Shown here one piece after another: positions 11,790 to 22,927 of a stretch of DNA of 64,000 nt (position 1 is its first letter; each line of letters opens with the position of its first letter). The position numbers were made by a program, and so were the translations under genes. The notes under the pieces were generated by a model. That model had not been told where the DNA came from and made no database searches. It worked only from the letters and a program-made list of their open reading frames with translations. The stretch comes from Loripinus fragilis (taxonomy: Eukaryota; Mollusca; Bivalvia; Lucinida; Lucinidae), in the NCBI GenBank assembly GCA_964019695.1, contig OZ026520.1, positions 30,042,120 to 30,106,119 of the forward strand. The letters run 5' to 3'.

Positions 11790-13290
11790 GCATACCATAA
11801 AGTTCAGATATTGACAGCAGTGTAACTTTAAAGACTCTATTGTCATTTATGTTACATGTGTGTATAATATAGTATACCAAATATTGAAACCTTATGTCAG
11901 ATTTGTTTTTGACAGTATTGCCTTTAGATGAAAAAATAATTGTTGATCTCATTAATTGTAATTTATAAAGCATTCAAATGAAAGATTTGACCAGCATGTG
12001 AGATTTTGGAGCTTATCACATGTTAGCAAATATGTCAGATCCATTGATTGCTCATGCTGATGCAGTCGAGCTAGCCATATTAAATCTGGTCTGAGTCTGC
12101 ATCTATATACCCATACCTTGTGGATGCAGACAGCAAAGGCTCTGGTGAGTCTGCACATTTACAAAGCTTGCCTGAGCCCTCATTTATTGACACTGCAATT
12201 AGTACTAGTACCAAATCAAATGTGCTGGCCCATTTGATTTATTCTTTGCTACTAGTTATTATCTATTTAGCTTGATTTGAAATATCCAAAGGATTAATAG
12301 GATGCAACTTTATAACAATGATCATGTTCCCATATGGCATGCTTAGTACCAAATTTAATATAAAACAAAATTAAACTGTTAAACTAAGTCTTATTGACAG
12401 AAATAATTCAAATAAAAATCCCAATGAACTGTTGAAGTCCTTTCATTTAGTCATGTCTAGAATACAATACTAAGAATGCAAGGGATCTTTTATAATCATT
12501 AACTTATCTCTTTTAGATATATGACTAAATTGAACAAATGCTACCCTAGCTAGCTGTTTAAATGATTCACAAAATTGTAGAAACAGGCAACACAGATGAT
12601 AAGTGTAATAATCTTCTTAAATATTTTTGTTATGCATGTTACCAAGATTATTTTTTTCTTTCTTTGCCAAACTAGACATGCCGATTCCTACCATAGGTAT
12701 TATAACCATACAGACAGGCATGTTGGGTACCATATTTGGGATTGAGATTGTTATGTTATAAAAAGAACTTCAGTTTTCATTGAAAGGACCAGGGATTACA
12801 CCTATATAAATTCTTCATATCTCAATGTTAACCATGCCTGAAATGACTTAAAATTTTACGAACTGCGAGCTAGCTTTCGTCCTTAGTTGTTATCAGTATA
12901 ATAGTTGTTGTAATTAATAGCTGATAAGCTGTATATGTATTTGGTTGGCTCACACTTTTGATAATATATCTTACTAAGCTACTACATGTTGGAACTATAG
13001 ACCGTATGGAAAATGTCTTGTATATATTATTTCGTGTAATAAATTAAGGTAACACATTCAAGTGTCAGAGATAAATGCTATTATTCAAGCATTTAAGAAA
13101 CATGATTTGATTATCAAAATAAGTAGTTTCTATAAGCGATGTTTACATATTCTATAAAAAAATCTTAATTGAAATAGCATTTTATGTACTATGAGTTCAA
13201 GTTGCTTCCTTCACATCACCTGTGTTTTTGTCAGAGTTTAATTTCACTTATATTTTATGTTAAAAAAGACACTTTTCATTATTTCTGTCA
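11790..13290. other. AT-rich intergenic DNA, no gene seen
   Basis: No convincing exon or RNA gene. Around 12000-12170 there is a CAGACAGCAAAGGCTCTGGTGAGTCTGC-type motif resembling the centre of the MITE at 17227-17465, so some decayed repeat is likely present. Confidence 0.5.
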
Positions 13291-13291
13291 T

Positions 13292-13536
13292 TATTGAGCC
13301 CTAAAATGGCAGTAATTTACGCAAATTAGGAGTTTAAACTCATATAATGCTTTTTTTGCATTAAATTAATGTATTTTAAGAAAATAACGTATCTAACAGT
13401 AATAAAAAGTACTTGAATGAGTAAAAATTATACTGCTAGTCATTTACTAACAATTACAAGATAATATTGATTTGTAAGAATAAGGAATAATTTTGATATT
13501 TACACTAAATGAGTTCCTATTATTTTAGGGCTCAAT
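13292..13536. mobile_element. MITE-like element, TIR TATTGAGCCCTAAAAT
   Basis: The left end TATTGAGCCCTAAAAT and the right end ATTTTAGGGCTCAATA are exact 16-bp inverted repeats about 245 bp apart. The interior is AT-rich and non-coding. Confidence 0.6.
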
Positions 13537-13555
13537 AGTAAACTCTGCAATAGCA

Positions 13556-13645
13556 GGGTAACACACCAACACATAAAAAGCTAACATGCATTATTTTGTG
13601 GCTTGTATAATGTGGTTTTAGAAAATCATAGTGTACAAAACTCTT
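13556..13645 (+). repeat. Interspersed repeat R, copy 2
   Basis: Shares TAACATGCATTATTTTGTGGC and GAAAATCATAGTGTAC with 13895-13985, about 340 bp downstream. It is part of the three-copy family also found at 1938-2042. Confidence 0.45.
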
Positions 13646-13894
13646 CCTAGGAGGTATTTTGGCAGCACATGGTCTAGTGATTGCACATGGCTAAATAGTA
13701 GTTTATTTGAAATACAGTAACGTATATAACTGCAATATAGTATGCATATGTTGTTTTAACACATACTGGCTATTTGCTGTATATAATTATGTGCTTTTAA
13801 GACAATCAGCATGTGGATAAATAACAATTATGTATAGCTTTGTATTTGAACAATAGGATTTGGAGACGTTTAAGGGTAACATAGTTAACATGGC

Positions 13895-13985
13895 TGTTAC
13901 ACGGTAACGCCCCCACTGCCAGATGGCCAACATGTGTCATTTTGCTTCTTATATAGCATAGTTTCAGAAAATCATAGTGTACCTG
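13895..13985 (+). repeat. Interspersed repeat R, copy 3
   Basis: Contains GCCCCCACTGCCAGATGGCC and AGAAAATCATAGTGTAC. Matches 13556-13645 directly and 1938-2042 in reverse complement. Confidence 0.5.
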
Positions 13986-14379
13986 TTTATTATCTAGATT
14001 TACAAGTAAACTAAATCTAGATCTACCACAAACTCTAAATCTACTGTGAACCTACTTTATCCTGAGAGGTTGTTTGACGTATGTGATGAGCTCAGCCTGA
14101 CAATAGAAAGCTACATAGACTTAAGAAATACTGAAACTGATCTACTGTGAATAGTCTAAATTTAAGTGAATAAACGAAATATAAGTTCAATGTACCATCA
14201 TATTCCCCGAGGGGAATATAATTCAAGCTGATTTTTTCCTATTAAAAAACGGTGTTTCTGTGATAATTCGTTGATCTGAGTCAATAGACGCTCGATTAAA
14301 TGAAACTTCCAAATTATCTTTAAGAATGAATATTTCTTCTAATTATCTTTAAGAATGAATATTTCTTCTATATATATAT

Positions 14380-15960
14380 ATATACCACCGTTAAACTCCC
14401 CAGGACCTGTAATGGATAGTAAACTGCCATTGAATTATATTCCCCAGGGAACATATTTAATAGGAGAACTCCATTGAAATAAAGGTCCTGGGGAACATAA
14501 TTCAATGAGATTTTCCTATCAAATATGATGTTAGGTGAATATAACGGTAGTATATATATAGAGACGAAGCCAACTGACAATCTTAACTAATGCTATGCAA
14601 GGGAAGTTCTTCCCTGGAAAAGGGTTTCTTTGGGGGAGATTTCTTCAGAAAATGGAGTTTGGCATATTTTGGGACAGGTGTCTTAAAATGTTTAGTTACT
14701 AACGAATATTTCTTCTATAAATATACTACTTAAATTCCCCAGGACCTATATTGGATAGTAAACTTTGAATAATATTCCCCGGGGAACATATTAAATAGGA
14801 AAACTCAATTCAAATAAAGGTCCCGGGGAACATAATTCAATGAGATTTTCCTATCAAATATGATGTTAGGTGAATATAACGGTAGTATATAAATAGAGAC
14901 GAAGCCAACTGACAAACTTAATTAACGCTATGCAAGGGAAGTTCTTCCCTGGAAAAGGGTTTCTTTGGGGGAGATTTCTTCAGAAAATGGAGCTTGGCAT
15001 ATTTTGGGGCAGGTGTCTTAAAATGTTTAGTTACTAACGAATATTTCTTCTATAAATATACTACCGTTAAATTCCCAAGGACCTATATTGGATAGTAAAC
15101 TTTGAATTATATTCCCTGAGGAACATATTAAATAGGAGAACTCAATTGAAATAAAGGTCCCGGGGAACATAATTCAATGAGATTTTCCTATCTAATATGA
15201 TGTTAGGGGAATTTAACCGTAGTATATATATTGAGACGAAGCCAACTGACAAACTTAATTAATGCTATGCAAGGGAAGTTCTTCCCTGGAAAAGGGTTTC
15301 TTTGGGGGAGATTTCTTCAGAAAATGGGGCTTGGCATATTTTGCAGCAAGTGTCTTTAAATGTTTAGTTACTGACGAATACTGTTTCTATATATATACCA
15401 CCGTTAAACTCCCCAGGACCTGAAATGGAAAGTAAACTGCCATTGAATAATATTCCCTGGGGAACATATTTAAAAGGAGAACTCCATTGAAATAAAGGTC
15501 CCGCGGAACATAATTCAATGAGATTTTCCTATCAAATATAATGTTAGGGGAATATAACGGTACTATATATATATAGAGACGAAGCCAACTGACAAACTTA
15601 ATTAATGCTATGCAAGGGAAGTTCTTCCCTGGTAAAGGGTTTCTTTGGGGGAGATTTCTTCAGAAAAAGGGGCTTGGCATATTTTGGGGCAAGTGTCTTA
15701 AAATGTTTCGTTTCTGACGAATATTTCATCTATATACATAGTACCATTATACTCCCCAGGACCTATTATGGATAGCAAAGTGCCATTGAATTATATTCCC
15801 TGGGGAACATAATTGATAGGAGAACTCCATTGAAATAAAGGTCCCGCGGAATATAAATCAATGGGACTTCTCTATCAAATATATGATCTAAGGGGAATAT
15901 AACGGTAGTATATATATAAGGAGACTAAGCCAACTGACAATTTGAAATGCAAATCATTAC
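14380..15960 (+). repeat. Tandem array, about 335-345 bp units, about 4.7 copies
   Basis: The phrase GAGACGAAGCCAACTGAC recurs at 14561, 14896, 15233, 15576 and (as GAGACTAAGCC) 15921, giving spacings of 335, 337, 343 and 345. Each unit holds an inverted-repeat half (TACCGTTAAA..CCCC to GGGGAATATAACGGTA) and a linker with AGGGAAGTTCTTCCCTGG. The units therefore look like a hairpin element amplified together with its flank. Confidence 0.85.
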
Positions 15961-16690
15961 AGAATAAATCGTATTCTAAATCATGCCATTACCATGATAA
16001 ACTCAGATCCATTTTGCAGTTTATTCCTTAAAAGATGCTGTTCTATGCATGAACATCATTACGGTATAAATCATATTTTAATTCGTGCCAATGCAATAAT
16101 AATCCCACATCCATGTTGCAGTTTATTCCGTAAAAGTTGTTGTTTTATGCATAAAAATCATTACGGAATAGACCATATTCTAGTTCCCGCCAATTGCATA
16201 ATTGTCCCACGTCCATTTTGCAGTTTATTCCGTAAAAGTTGTTGTTCTATGCATGAAAATCATTACAGACTAAACCATATTCTAGTTCCCGCCAATTGCA
16301 TAATTGTCCCACGTCAATTTTGCAGTTTATTCCATAAAAGTTGTTGTTCTATGCATGAAAATCATTATGGAATAAATCATACTCTAATTCCCGCCAATGT
16401 CATAATTGTCCCATGTCCATTTTGCAGTTTATTCCGTTAAAGTTGTTGTTTTATCCATGAAAATCATTATGGAATAAATCATATTCTAATTCCCGCCAAT
16501 GTCATAATTGTCCCATGTCCAATTTGCAGTTTATTCCGTAAAACTTGTTGTTCTATGCATGAAAAACATAATGGTAATAAATCGTAACTCTAATTCGTGC
16601 CAATGTCATAATAGTCCCACGACCAATTTGCAGTTTATTCTGTAAAAACATAAAACTCATAATGGAATAAATCGTAGTCTAAGTCACGGT
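15950..16690 (+). repeat. Tandem array, 102-bp units, about 7 copies
   Basis: GCAGTTTATTC recurs at 16016, 16118, 16220, 16322, 16424, 16526 and 16630: period 102, then 104 at the last step. Because 102 is a multiple of three, a repetitive 148-codon frame stays open from 15994 to 16440. It is a by-product of the array and I do not call it a gene. Confidence 0.9.
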
Positions 16691-17021
16691 ACCTGAAACT
16701 TGCAGCCGTCCGCAATGAAAAGAAAAACAGTCGATAGCGACCTTGTAAGTTATTAGTAATGCTAGATTTTATTTTTTAAGCGTCTGCATGTCACAGATAA
16801 TTATAAAACTGCTAGAAATGGTTATTTTTAATCGAAACAAAAAATCAGCTTGAATTATATTCCCCTAGGGGAATATGAAGGTACATTGCCTGCTATTATT
16901 TACTGACTTTCACATAGAGAGAATACCTTCCACTACAACAAGAATCCAAATATCCCCCCCAACTAAAGCTTATGGGAAGCTCACAATAGTATATAATGCG
17001 GAATTTCCACCAGTTTTAACA

Positions 17022-17170
17022 ATAGGTTTGGTGCTCAAAAGAACCATTCTTTTTAGTATTCACAACATAATGTTTTGATAGAGATTTAAACATATATTTT
17101 TGGTGCTCAAAAGAACCGTCTCATTGAGACAGATCTTTGAGTACCCACAACATATGTTTTGGTTGAGAAA
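17022..17170. repeat. Hairpin repeat L, copy 1 (doubled)
   Basis: Two adjacent partial copies of the motif TGGTGCTCAAAAGAACCGTC then GAGTACCCACAACATATG..TTTGGTTGAGAAAT. It belongs to the same family as 42410-42550, 48248-48385 and 53402-53530. Confidence 0.65.
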
Positions 17171-17226
17171 TAGGAAGGTTATTTTTAATTACACTCTAGA
17201 GGTTTGAGAGTGCTGTGTCCAGGCAC

Positions 17227-17465
17227 ATATGAGCCGTGACATGTGATTTTCAACAATGTGGCATTTTGACAAGTGTAGACTCATACGAGCCTGTGCAGCC
17301 CCCTTTTAAGTTTAGAAACCCCAAATCAGTCAGTAGCATCACTGTCATAGAATATTCAAGCGACTTGCAAAGGCTCTGATCAGACTGCCGGTATGCGCAG
17401 GCTGGTCTTAGCCTTTGCTGGTTGCATATACCACATTGTTGGAAATCTCATGTCACAGCTCATAT
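17227..17465. mobile_element. MITE-like element, TIR ATATGAGC.GTGACATG
   Basis: The left end reads ATATGAGCCGTGACATGTGA and then TTTTCAACAATGTGG; the right end is its inverse (CCACATTGTTGGAAATCTCATGTCACAGCTCATAT, in two runs). It is about 239 bp with a non-coding interior containing CTGATCAGACTGC. Confidence 0.65.
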
Positions 17466-17626
17466 ACAATATATTATACGTTTACATGTATGTATAAAAC
17501 TGAAAGAAAAAAAACAACAACAACAACAGACATCTGTATCAGAATTACCAGCTGTTGCTTCTAGAAACTGTCAAGTTTGATGCCACTCAGTGGTCAAAAA
17601 AGTTGTTCATACATTGATACATACAC

Positions 17627-18118
17627 ATTATCATAATAGTAACTTGATCTGGCGTACTGTATCACGTCGAGTGGATGAGGTCATACCATCGGATCACCCG
17701 AGACGCTAACGTCCAGGGTGATCCAGTGGTATGGCCTCATCCACGAGACATGATACTGTACGCCAGATCAAGTTACTATTATGATAATATGTTTATTATA
17801 TGCCTTTTTCTGACATTCTTTCTGATGTTAAAACCTGTTTTTGGTCTTTAATCCCGAAAAATTGCGGAACGTTTGCCATAACGTTACGTTTCTTGACGTC
17901 ACGTCAACATATTTTCCATCTCTGGTTCCATGCTTGCAATTTACTTTACGTAACGTCACCGCAAAAGCAGATAACCGACGTTAGCCTCCTTTTAAAGGAT
18001 AGTGATATGGATTCAGAAAACCTCAGTTCGTTGATCTGGCTTTCTGTATCAGATGGCCAGAAAACAGACAGTTCTAAAGTCGTATCAGTTATAGGTATAT
18101 AATAATAAGGCATATAAC
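17627..18118. mobile_element. Repeat M, copy 1: long hairpin plus TIR segment
   Basis: 17627-17788 folds into a nearly perfect hairpin (arms include AACTTGATCTGGCGTACTGT and its inverse). It is followed by a segment bounded by TTATATGCCTT and AAGGCATATAA to about 18118. The second copy is at 44690-45079, where it is broken by a Tc1-like element. The 100-codon frame at 17800-18102 shows no known domain and is not conserved as an open frame in the second copy. Confidence 0.65.
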
Positions 18119-18119
18119 A

Positions 18120-18475
18120 TGTAAGGCAGCATTTGAAATAGAGCTATATAATGCTTGTAAAATAAGCTTGGTTTCACAAGAAAAAATGGCCTAAAAATGA
18201 ATTAGCATTGCTTCTACAGATATCTGTAATTAGAAAATTATCTTTGGGGAGGTTCCTCAAACCCCCCTAACAAAGTGGGGGGAGGGACGCAACCCTCTCT
18301 TAGTAATATGCACTCCCCCAACTCATGCCTTTGACATTTGCAAAAAACGCCTACAACATTCCATGGTCCACGGATCCTAACTATATAGGGTCCATGCAGG
18401 GCCGTACCACTTTCAAAAAGCCGAGGAAGGCGCTGATCTTAAACCTTTGCTCTGCACGTGGATGTGTATGATACA
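18120..18475. other. No gene seen
   Basis: Unique-looking AT-rich DNA with a CCCCC..GGGGGG-containing stretch near 18260. Nothing further is supported. Confidence 0.5.
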
Positions 18476-18477
18476 TT

Positions 18478-18690
18478 TTTGGTCATAAAGCACCACCTAT
18501 AGACGTCAATTTCAAATTTTTGCTGCTTTTAAAAAAACTAACAAATAATGTATGATACTTCATGAGAATCCTCTGCCAGCAGACAATTTTCATGAAATAT
18601 CATACTATACCTTTTTTTTGAAAATTATGGAAGATGTCAGAAAATTGTCGTCAGCTGCAGTCGTGATTTTTGCTTTGAGGGTAAGGATTC
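18478..18690. repeat. Repeat G, partial copy
   Basis: Shares the arrangement AGCACCACC, TTTGCTGCTTTT, CTCTGCCAGCAGACAATTTTC and GTCAGCTGCAGTCGTGATT with 26227-26440. Family G is otherwise bounded by TTAACCCTTAA inverted ends. Confidence 0.5.
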
Positions 18691-19192
18691 AGATTTCCAC
18701 CCTTAGAAGTCTACATGAATTCCGAGTCCAATCGGCCAAGTGGTTTCAGAGAAAAAGATGTTTGAAAATGTTGATAGATGGACAGACAGACAATAGAGGA
18801 ATCCTGATCAGTTCTTTTCAGAAGTGGAATATCTGGGTTCAGCAGGACAGTGGTTAATACAAGCATAATGGGCATATAATAGAACAGCTAAAGGCTTCTA
18901 CAAAAATCTTTATTTCAAAAACATTGTAAAAAAACATAAGTGCATCAAAACCTTTATAATTTCAGTTGTGTATACATTGAAAGAAAAAGAAACACTATTA
19001 TTATAACACAGCGAATTGCAACAGAGCTGTTCTAGTCAGACTAAGTTTTGTAGATCACATATCACATATGGGCCTGCTTTTGGATTTGTGACCAGATGAG
19101 ATTCAAACCATCCTGTTCAGCAATAGCGGCAAGCTAGGAATTTGAAGTTTTACCTACAGCAAGTGTAGCTACTTCACAGATAAACAGTCTTA

Positions 19193-19433
19193 ACCCTTAA
19201 ATCGCCAAGAACAAAAATGCATCTGAAAATTTCGTCTGCACAAGTCATCTGCTGCAAATAATTGCCTAGCATTACTGACAAATTAAGTATAGAAGCAAAC
19301 AGTGTGGACCCAGAACAGACTTATAGAAGCAGTCTGATCTGGGTCTACACTGTTTGCCATAGAGGCTTCTTAAACATTTCAGCAGACGAGAAAAGCAGAT
19401 GACTTTTGTTGTGATTGGCACATTAAGGGTTAA
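19193..19433. mobile_element. Repeat G copy (TIR TTAACCCTTAA)
   Basis: Starts TTAACCCTTAAATCGCCAAG and ends TTGGCACATTAAGGGTTAA. The centre is the pair AACAGTGTGGACCCAGAACAG / CTGATCTGGGTCTACACTGTT, itself inverted. It matches 34438-34684 in inverted orientation. Confidence 0.7.
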
Positions 19434-19616
19434 GGGGTCACTCAAAAGAGACCCAAAAATGTGCTTTCAAAACCGATAATCGCTTAGTGCAGGCCAAAAA
19501 TATTGCAGAATGCTCATCCTGCATTACTTTTGACCCACACTAAGCTACCATTAGTCTTAAATACCTTGTTTTGTCTATTATTGAGTGGCTGCTTAAGACA
19601 GGTTTTACTGTACTTT
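19434..19616. repeat. Repeat with TTTTACTGTA end, partial
   Basis: Shares CTAAGCTACCATT, TTTGTCTATTATTGAGTGGC and TTAAGACAGGTTTTACTGTA with 40150-40240 and with the fuller element at 43320-43505. Directly abuts the repeat G copy. Confidence 0.6.
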
Positions 19617-19734
19617 CCAGAGAAATATCGAAGGCACAGATTAGACTGCAGAGATGCACAGGGTGGTCTGCACTTTTACTTTAGTTGTCTGCATGCTACA
19701 GAGTCTGGGTATCTCGCATAGATGCCAATATAGG

Positions 19735-20035
19735 AGGGTCTGGATGGGGGGTCTGGTATTCACTATTCATTAAAAATTTAGCCCATTATTCATCTCATTC
19801 GAATTTTGGGCCATTCATTAAAATAAGACCAATTATTCATTAATAGTAAGAAAGGTGGAAAAGAAATCTGATTATTCACTATTCATTAATTTTTTCTTCA
19901 ATCCATTAAGAAAATAGGATTATTCATTAATTTTTAGGTCCTCATTATTCACTATTCATTATTTGTTTGGCTAATTATTCACTATTCATGATAAAAAAGG
20001 GCCATTATTCACTAATCATGCCCCATCCAGACCCT
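19735..20035. mobile_element. MITE-like element, TIR AGGGTCTGGATGGGG, copy 1
   Basis: Ends are exact inverse repeats (AGGGTCTGGATGGGG..CCCCATCCAGACCCT). The interior is built from ATTATTCACTATTCATTA-type repeats. The second copy at 59402-59625 has an 8-bp target duplication. Confidence 0.75.
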
Positions 20036-20149
20036 CATAATTATAGGAACTAGTCACTTTGTTCTATGAGGTATAACTCTTTATTAAATTAGCCTGATTT
20101 TGAGGTTTGTGGTCTGGTAAGACTCAAACCATCTTACCTTGCTACCTTG

Positions 20150-20460
20150 TTTTTTTTGGTTGGTTTTCAAATTTTACGTCCCAGTCAACAGCTATGGTCA
20201 TGTAGAGACAGTCAGTTCACCTAACCATACTTTTTCCTGGGCAGTTAACCAGTACTTCGTGCACATATTTTCGCTTATAACTGACAGCAACACTTCTTGG
20301 ATCAGTAGAAGGAGGAGAGTGCCATAGAAATTATTTCATGATCAATCTCCACTAAAGTATGGGACTTGGCCGGGATCAAACTCGCGACCCCTGGATCTGC
20401 AGTCAGACTTGCTACAGACTGCGCTAGTAGGCCCGGTCCTTGCTACCTTAGCAAGCTGAA
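20150..20460 (-). mobile_element. SINE family 2, copy 1
   Basis: On the minus strand it has a tRNA-like head, with GTCGCGAGTTTGATCCC as a B-box-like sequence after CTGCAGATCCAGGGG, then a conserved body and a tail GACTGGGACGTAAAATTTGA. It matches 42052-42345 over its full length, same orientation. The pairing is seen; the SINE assignment is from layout. Confidence 0.65.
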
Positions 20461-20539
20461 ATCTTCCAAGTTTGAATACATTGATTATGCTATTTAGGCA
20501 GTGACCAAAAATTGTGTTGATCAGACTGCGTTTATGCAC

Positions 20540-21185
20540 AAGATGACCAACAAATTTGTTGTTTTTTAACCCAAAAATGGGTTATTGCGTAACACAGCTC
20601 ATTCACTAAATTTTTGTAAGCATACACACCCAGGACATTTAGTATCACTGCATAGAAGAGCAAGCACATTTAACTTTTTTCCAGCTAGTGGCGACTTTTG
20701 TTGTCCGCTGATCACCTTTGCAAACAATTTAGACCTAGACCTTTTGATACTGTAGATCTGATAGTATTCTTGAAATAATTTTTTGAAAATGTTAATTTTG
20801 AAAAAAAATCAACAGACAACAAAAAGGCATGTAAACTTACCTAGCCTGCAAGAGTTAAATGAAATAATAATGATCTAGCTACCTGTTACAGAATTGAATC
20901 TTTGGACAATCTTTTTGGAGTCTTGGAATAACCAACTGGAAACACTACCAATGTGCAAAGTTGGCCTCATTTATAATAAACACTCCCCATTTTATTTGCT
21001 AAGCATTGTCAGCTAGAAAAAAAATATACTGAAACACAATTTCTGCAGCAATGATACTATAAAATGTTTTGGACGTAAATTTTGTCACATCCCGTGGTCC
21101 TTCATGTCTTTAGTGATTGAAATTTCAGAACAATTACTCAACAAATCACAAAAAGCAAAAACATATGCAATGGAATGTAATATCA
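20540..21185. other. No gene seen
   Basis: AT-rich DNA without a supported exon, RNA gene or shared repeat. Confidence 0.45.
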
Positions 21186-21189
21186 AATT

Positions 21190-21378
21190 GGAATGTTTAT
21201 ATCAAATTTCCCCCGCTTTTTTGTCTGTGGATTTTTTCAAAAGCAACTTTTTCGAAAAATTATTTCAGGAATATGATCAGAGTGTCAAACAGTTTGAATC
21301 CAGAACGGGCCTGATATGGGTTCAAACTGTTTGCAAAAGTTATCAGCAGACGACACTAGGAGATAAAGAGTTAATCTG
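21190..21378. repeat. Repeat N, copy 1
   Basis: Shares TTTCAGGAATATGATCAG, GTTTGAATCCAGA, GGTTCAAACTGTTTGCAAAA, TTATCAGCAGAC and the end GGAGATAAAGAGTTAA with 21930-22142 and 48650-49107. This copy provides the uninterrupted reference for the insertion at 48827. Confidence 0.65.
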
Positions 21379-21929
21379 AGCCACCAAATCCATTTCAAAG
21401 TTCCCTGACTTTTGACCATTTTCCAGACCATCTCTGAAGGCCAATAATAGCCATTCTCATTCACTGATGATTTGAAAATTTTGTACAAATATTTAAGCTT
21501 GCAAAGAAAAACCTCAAACCATTAATATTAGAAAACCATGAATATTAGAAAAAAGGAATGTTTCTGAATACTTCCTTAGAATATTTTCTGAAAATAAAAC
21601 ACTTGCCATTTAAAGAAAATATAATTTTCAGAAGCCTGTTAACTATCAACTTTTTTTTGAATTCCCTGACTTTCTTCATTTTTTTCTAAATTTCCTTGAC
21701 TGAAAATGAAATTCCCTGACCTGGATTTTTTTTTCATTTTCCAGACTTTTTTCCCTGACCATTTAACCCTGCCAAAGGGGAAACAGCCAGGGCATCAGTG
21801 CAGGATTGACGGTGGTCTGCCTTCTCAAATTAAAGCTGTCTACCAATATCAATTTACCCTAAATGTTTGAACACCTTGATTTCTCACCATACATATTTTA
21901 AAAACTAACAAGTCCTTTAAATAACTGAA

Positions 21930-22142
21930 TAGGCCTTAAATCTTTGCCTGCTGGGAAATTTTGCATATTTTTTTTTGTTGTTTGTTGATTTTTTTCAAAA
22001 TAAGCTTTTATTAAAAGTTCTTTAAGGAATACAATCATTGTCAAATGGTTTGAATCCAGATCAGACCCAGAAATGTGCCTGATCGGGGTCCAAACTGTTT
22101 GCAAAGGTTATCAGCAGATGACAAAAGTAAGTAAAGAGTTAA
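21930..22142. repeat. Repeat N, copy 2
   Basis: Same family and orientation as 21190-21378: TCAAATGGTTTGAATCCAGA, GGTCCAAACTGTTTGCAAAG, TTATCAGCAGATGAC and an AAAGAGTTAA end. Confidence 0.6.
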
Positions 22143-22336
22143 AGGGGTGAAACAGATAATGATCGGATTGCAAACAGTGTAAACCCTGGTAAGACAGCTA
22201 CTTTAGCAGTCTGATCAGGATTAGCACAGTTTGCTTGAGCAAATATGTCCAAATATATAGCATGTCTCTTAAATAAAGCCCCTTTTAAAAAAAGGTGACA
22301 CAAAATAACTTCTTTCCTTGTCATGTCAAGCCTCTT

Positions 22337-22530
22337 TATTTACCCTTAAAGCGCCAAATACTAAATGCAGCAAATGACAAAATTTGTGATTATTTCACAG
22401 GTTTATGGGCTAAATAAGTCTCAATATTTCATGTGAATTGTCTGCATGGAATGTTAAGACTTATTAAACTAAAAAAGCAACACAATTTGAAAATCCCACC
22501 TGCTGCAAATTGAATGCGTCGCTTTACAAG
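22337..22530. repeat. Repeat G copy
   Basis: Begins TACCCTTAAAGCGCCAAATA and ends with CTGCTGCAAATTGAATGCG and CGCTTTACAAGTTA, the layout of family G. More diverged than 19193-19433. Confidence 0.5.
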
Positions 22531-22927
22531 TTAGGTAACCTATGAATATGTATTTTTGTTCAATGCACATAAGCACACATGTGTAACATATATCAAAACA
22601 TAATTTGGAAAAGACAAAATAATAGTATCATAAGAATGACTATAAATAATTGCATAGGTATATTTATGAAGTAAAAATATGAAGCTTTACCATAATACAC
22701 ATTCCCCTTTTCACTGGGTTCACAATTTGGTCTGATTTCGGTTTGCATTGTTTGCTAAATGGTCCAGGTGTCTGAATCTAAATACTTAGGGTAAACACAG
22801 TATTCTGATGTGAAATCCAATTTAAACAAGGTTGTTCCCTATTTGATTTCAACATTGTATTCCAGACACACTCCTGATACTGATCCAGTACCACACTACG
22901 CAATGCTTAGTCAAATTGTGAGTTTAA

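Larger units (their letters stand above)
4310..11790 (+). mobile_element. LINE A: I/Nimb-like non-LTR retrotransposon, decayed, with three insertions
   Basis: Two-ORF LINE in one orientation: ORF1 with CCHC zinc knuckles (4560-5903), then ORF2 with APE-type endonuclease, reverse transcriptase and RNase H (5982-11584), then a short 3' UTR ending in a TCAAACAAACAAACAAAG tail near 11790. An RNase H domain together with an APE endonuclease argues for the I/Nimb group over Jockey proper, which lacks RNase H. The copy is dead: it has frameshifts and stops, and it is split by a B 3' fragment (6187-6475, opposite strand), a TTAA-flanked MITE (7787-8155) and a longer B copy (9197-10420). The 5' border is uncertain (4310 to 4560). 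A 3'-end copy of the same family lies at 52021-52113. Confidence 0.85.
14190..16890. mobile_element. Composite element: about 45-bp TIRs enclosing two tandem arrays
   Basis: The left end (about 14190-14236) reads CAATGTACCATCATATTCCC, then GAGGGGAATATAATTCAAGCTGATTTTTT. The right end (about 16840-16887) is its reverse complement with few mismatches. Each end contains its own palindrome (ATATTCCCC..GGGGAATAT), so single strands could fold twice. Between the ends lie a 340-bp array and a 102-bp array and no transposase-like frame, so the element would be non-autonomous. No clear target duplication was found. The TIR pairing is seen directly; mobility is inference. Confidence 0.65.

Noticed and set aside
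15994..16440. 148-codon frame with Cys/His repeats
   Set aside because: It exists only because the 102-bp satellite period is a multiple of three; there is no domain, promoter or splice evidence.
17800..18102. 100-codon frame in repeat M
   Set aside because: The second copy (44770-45079) does not keep the frame open; it is repeat DNA.
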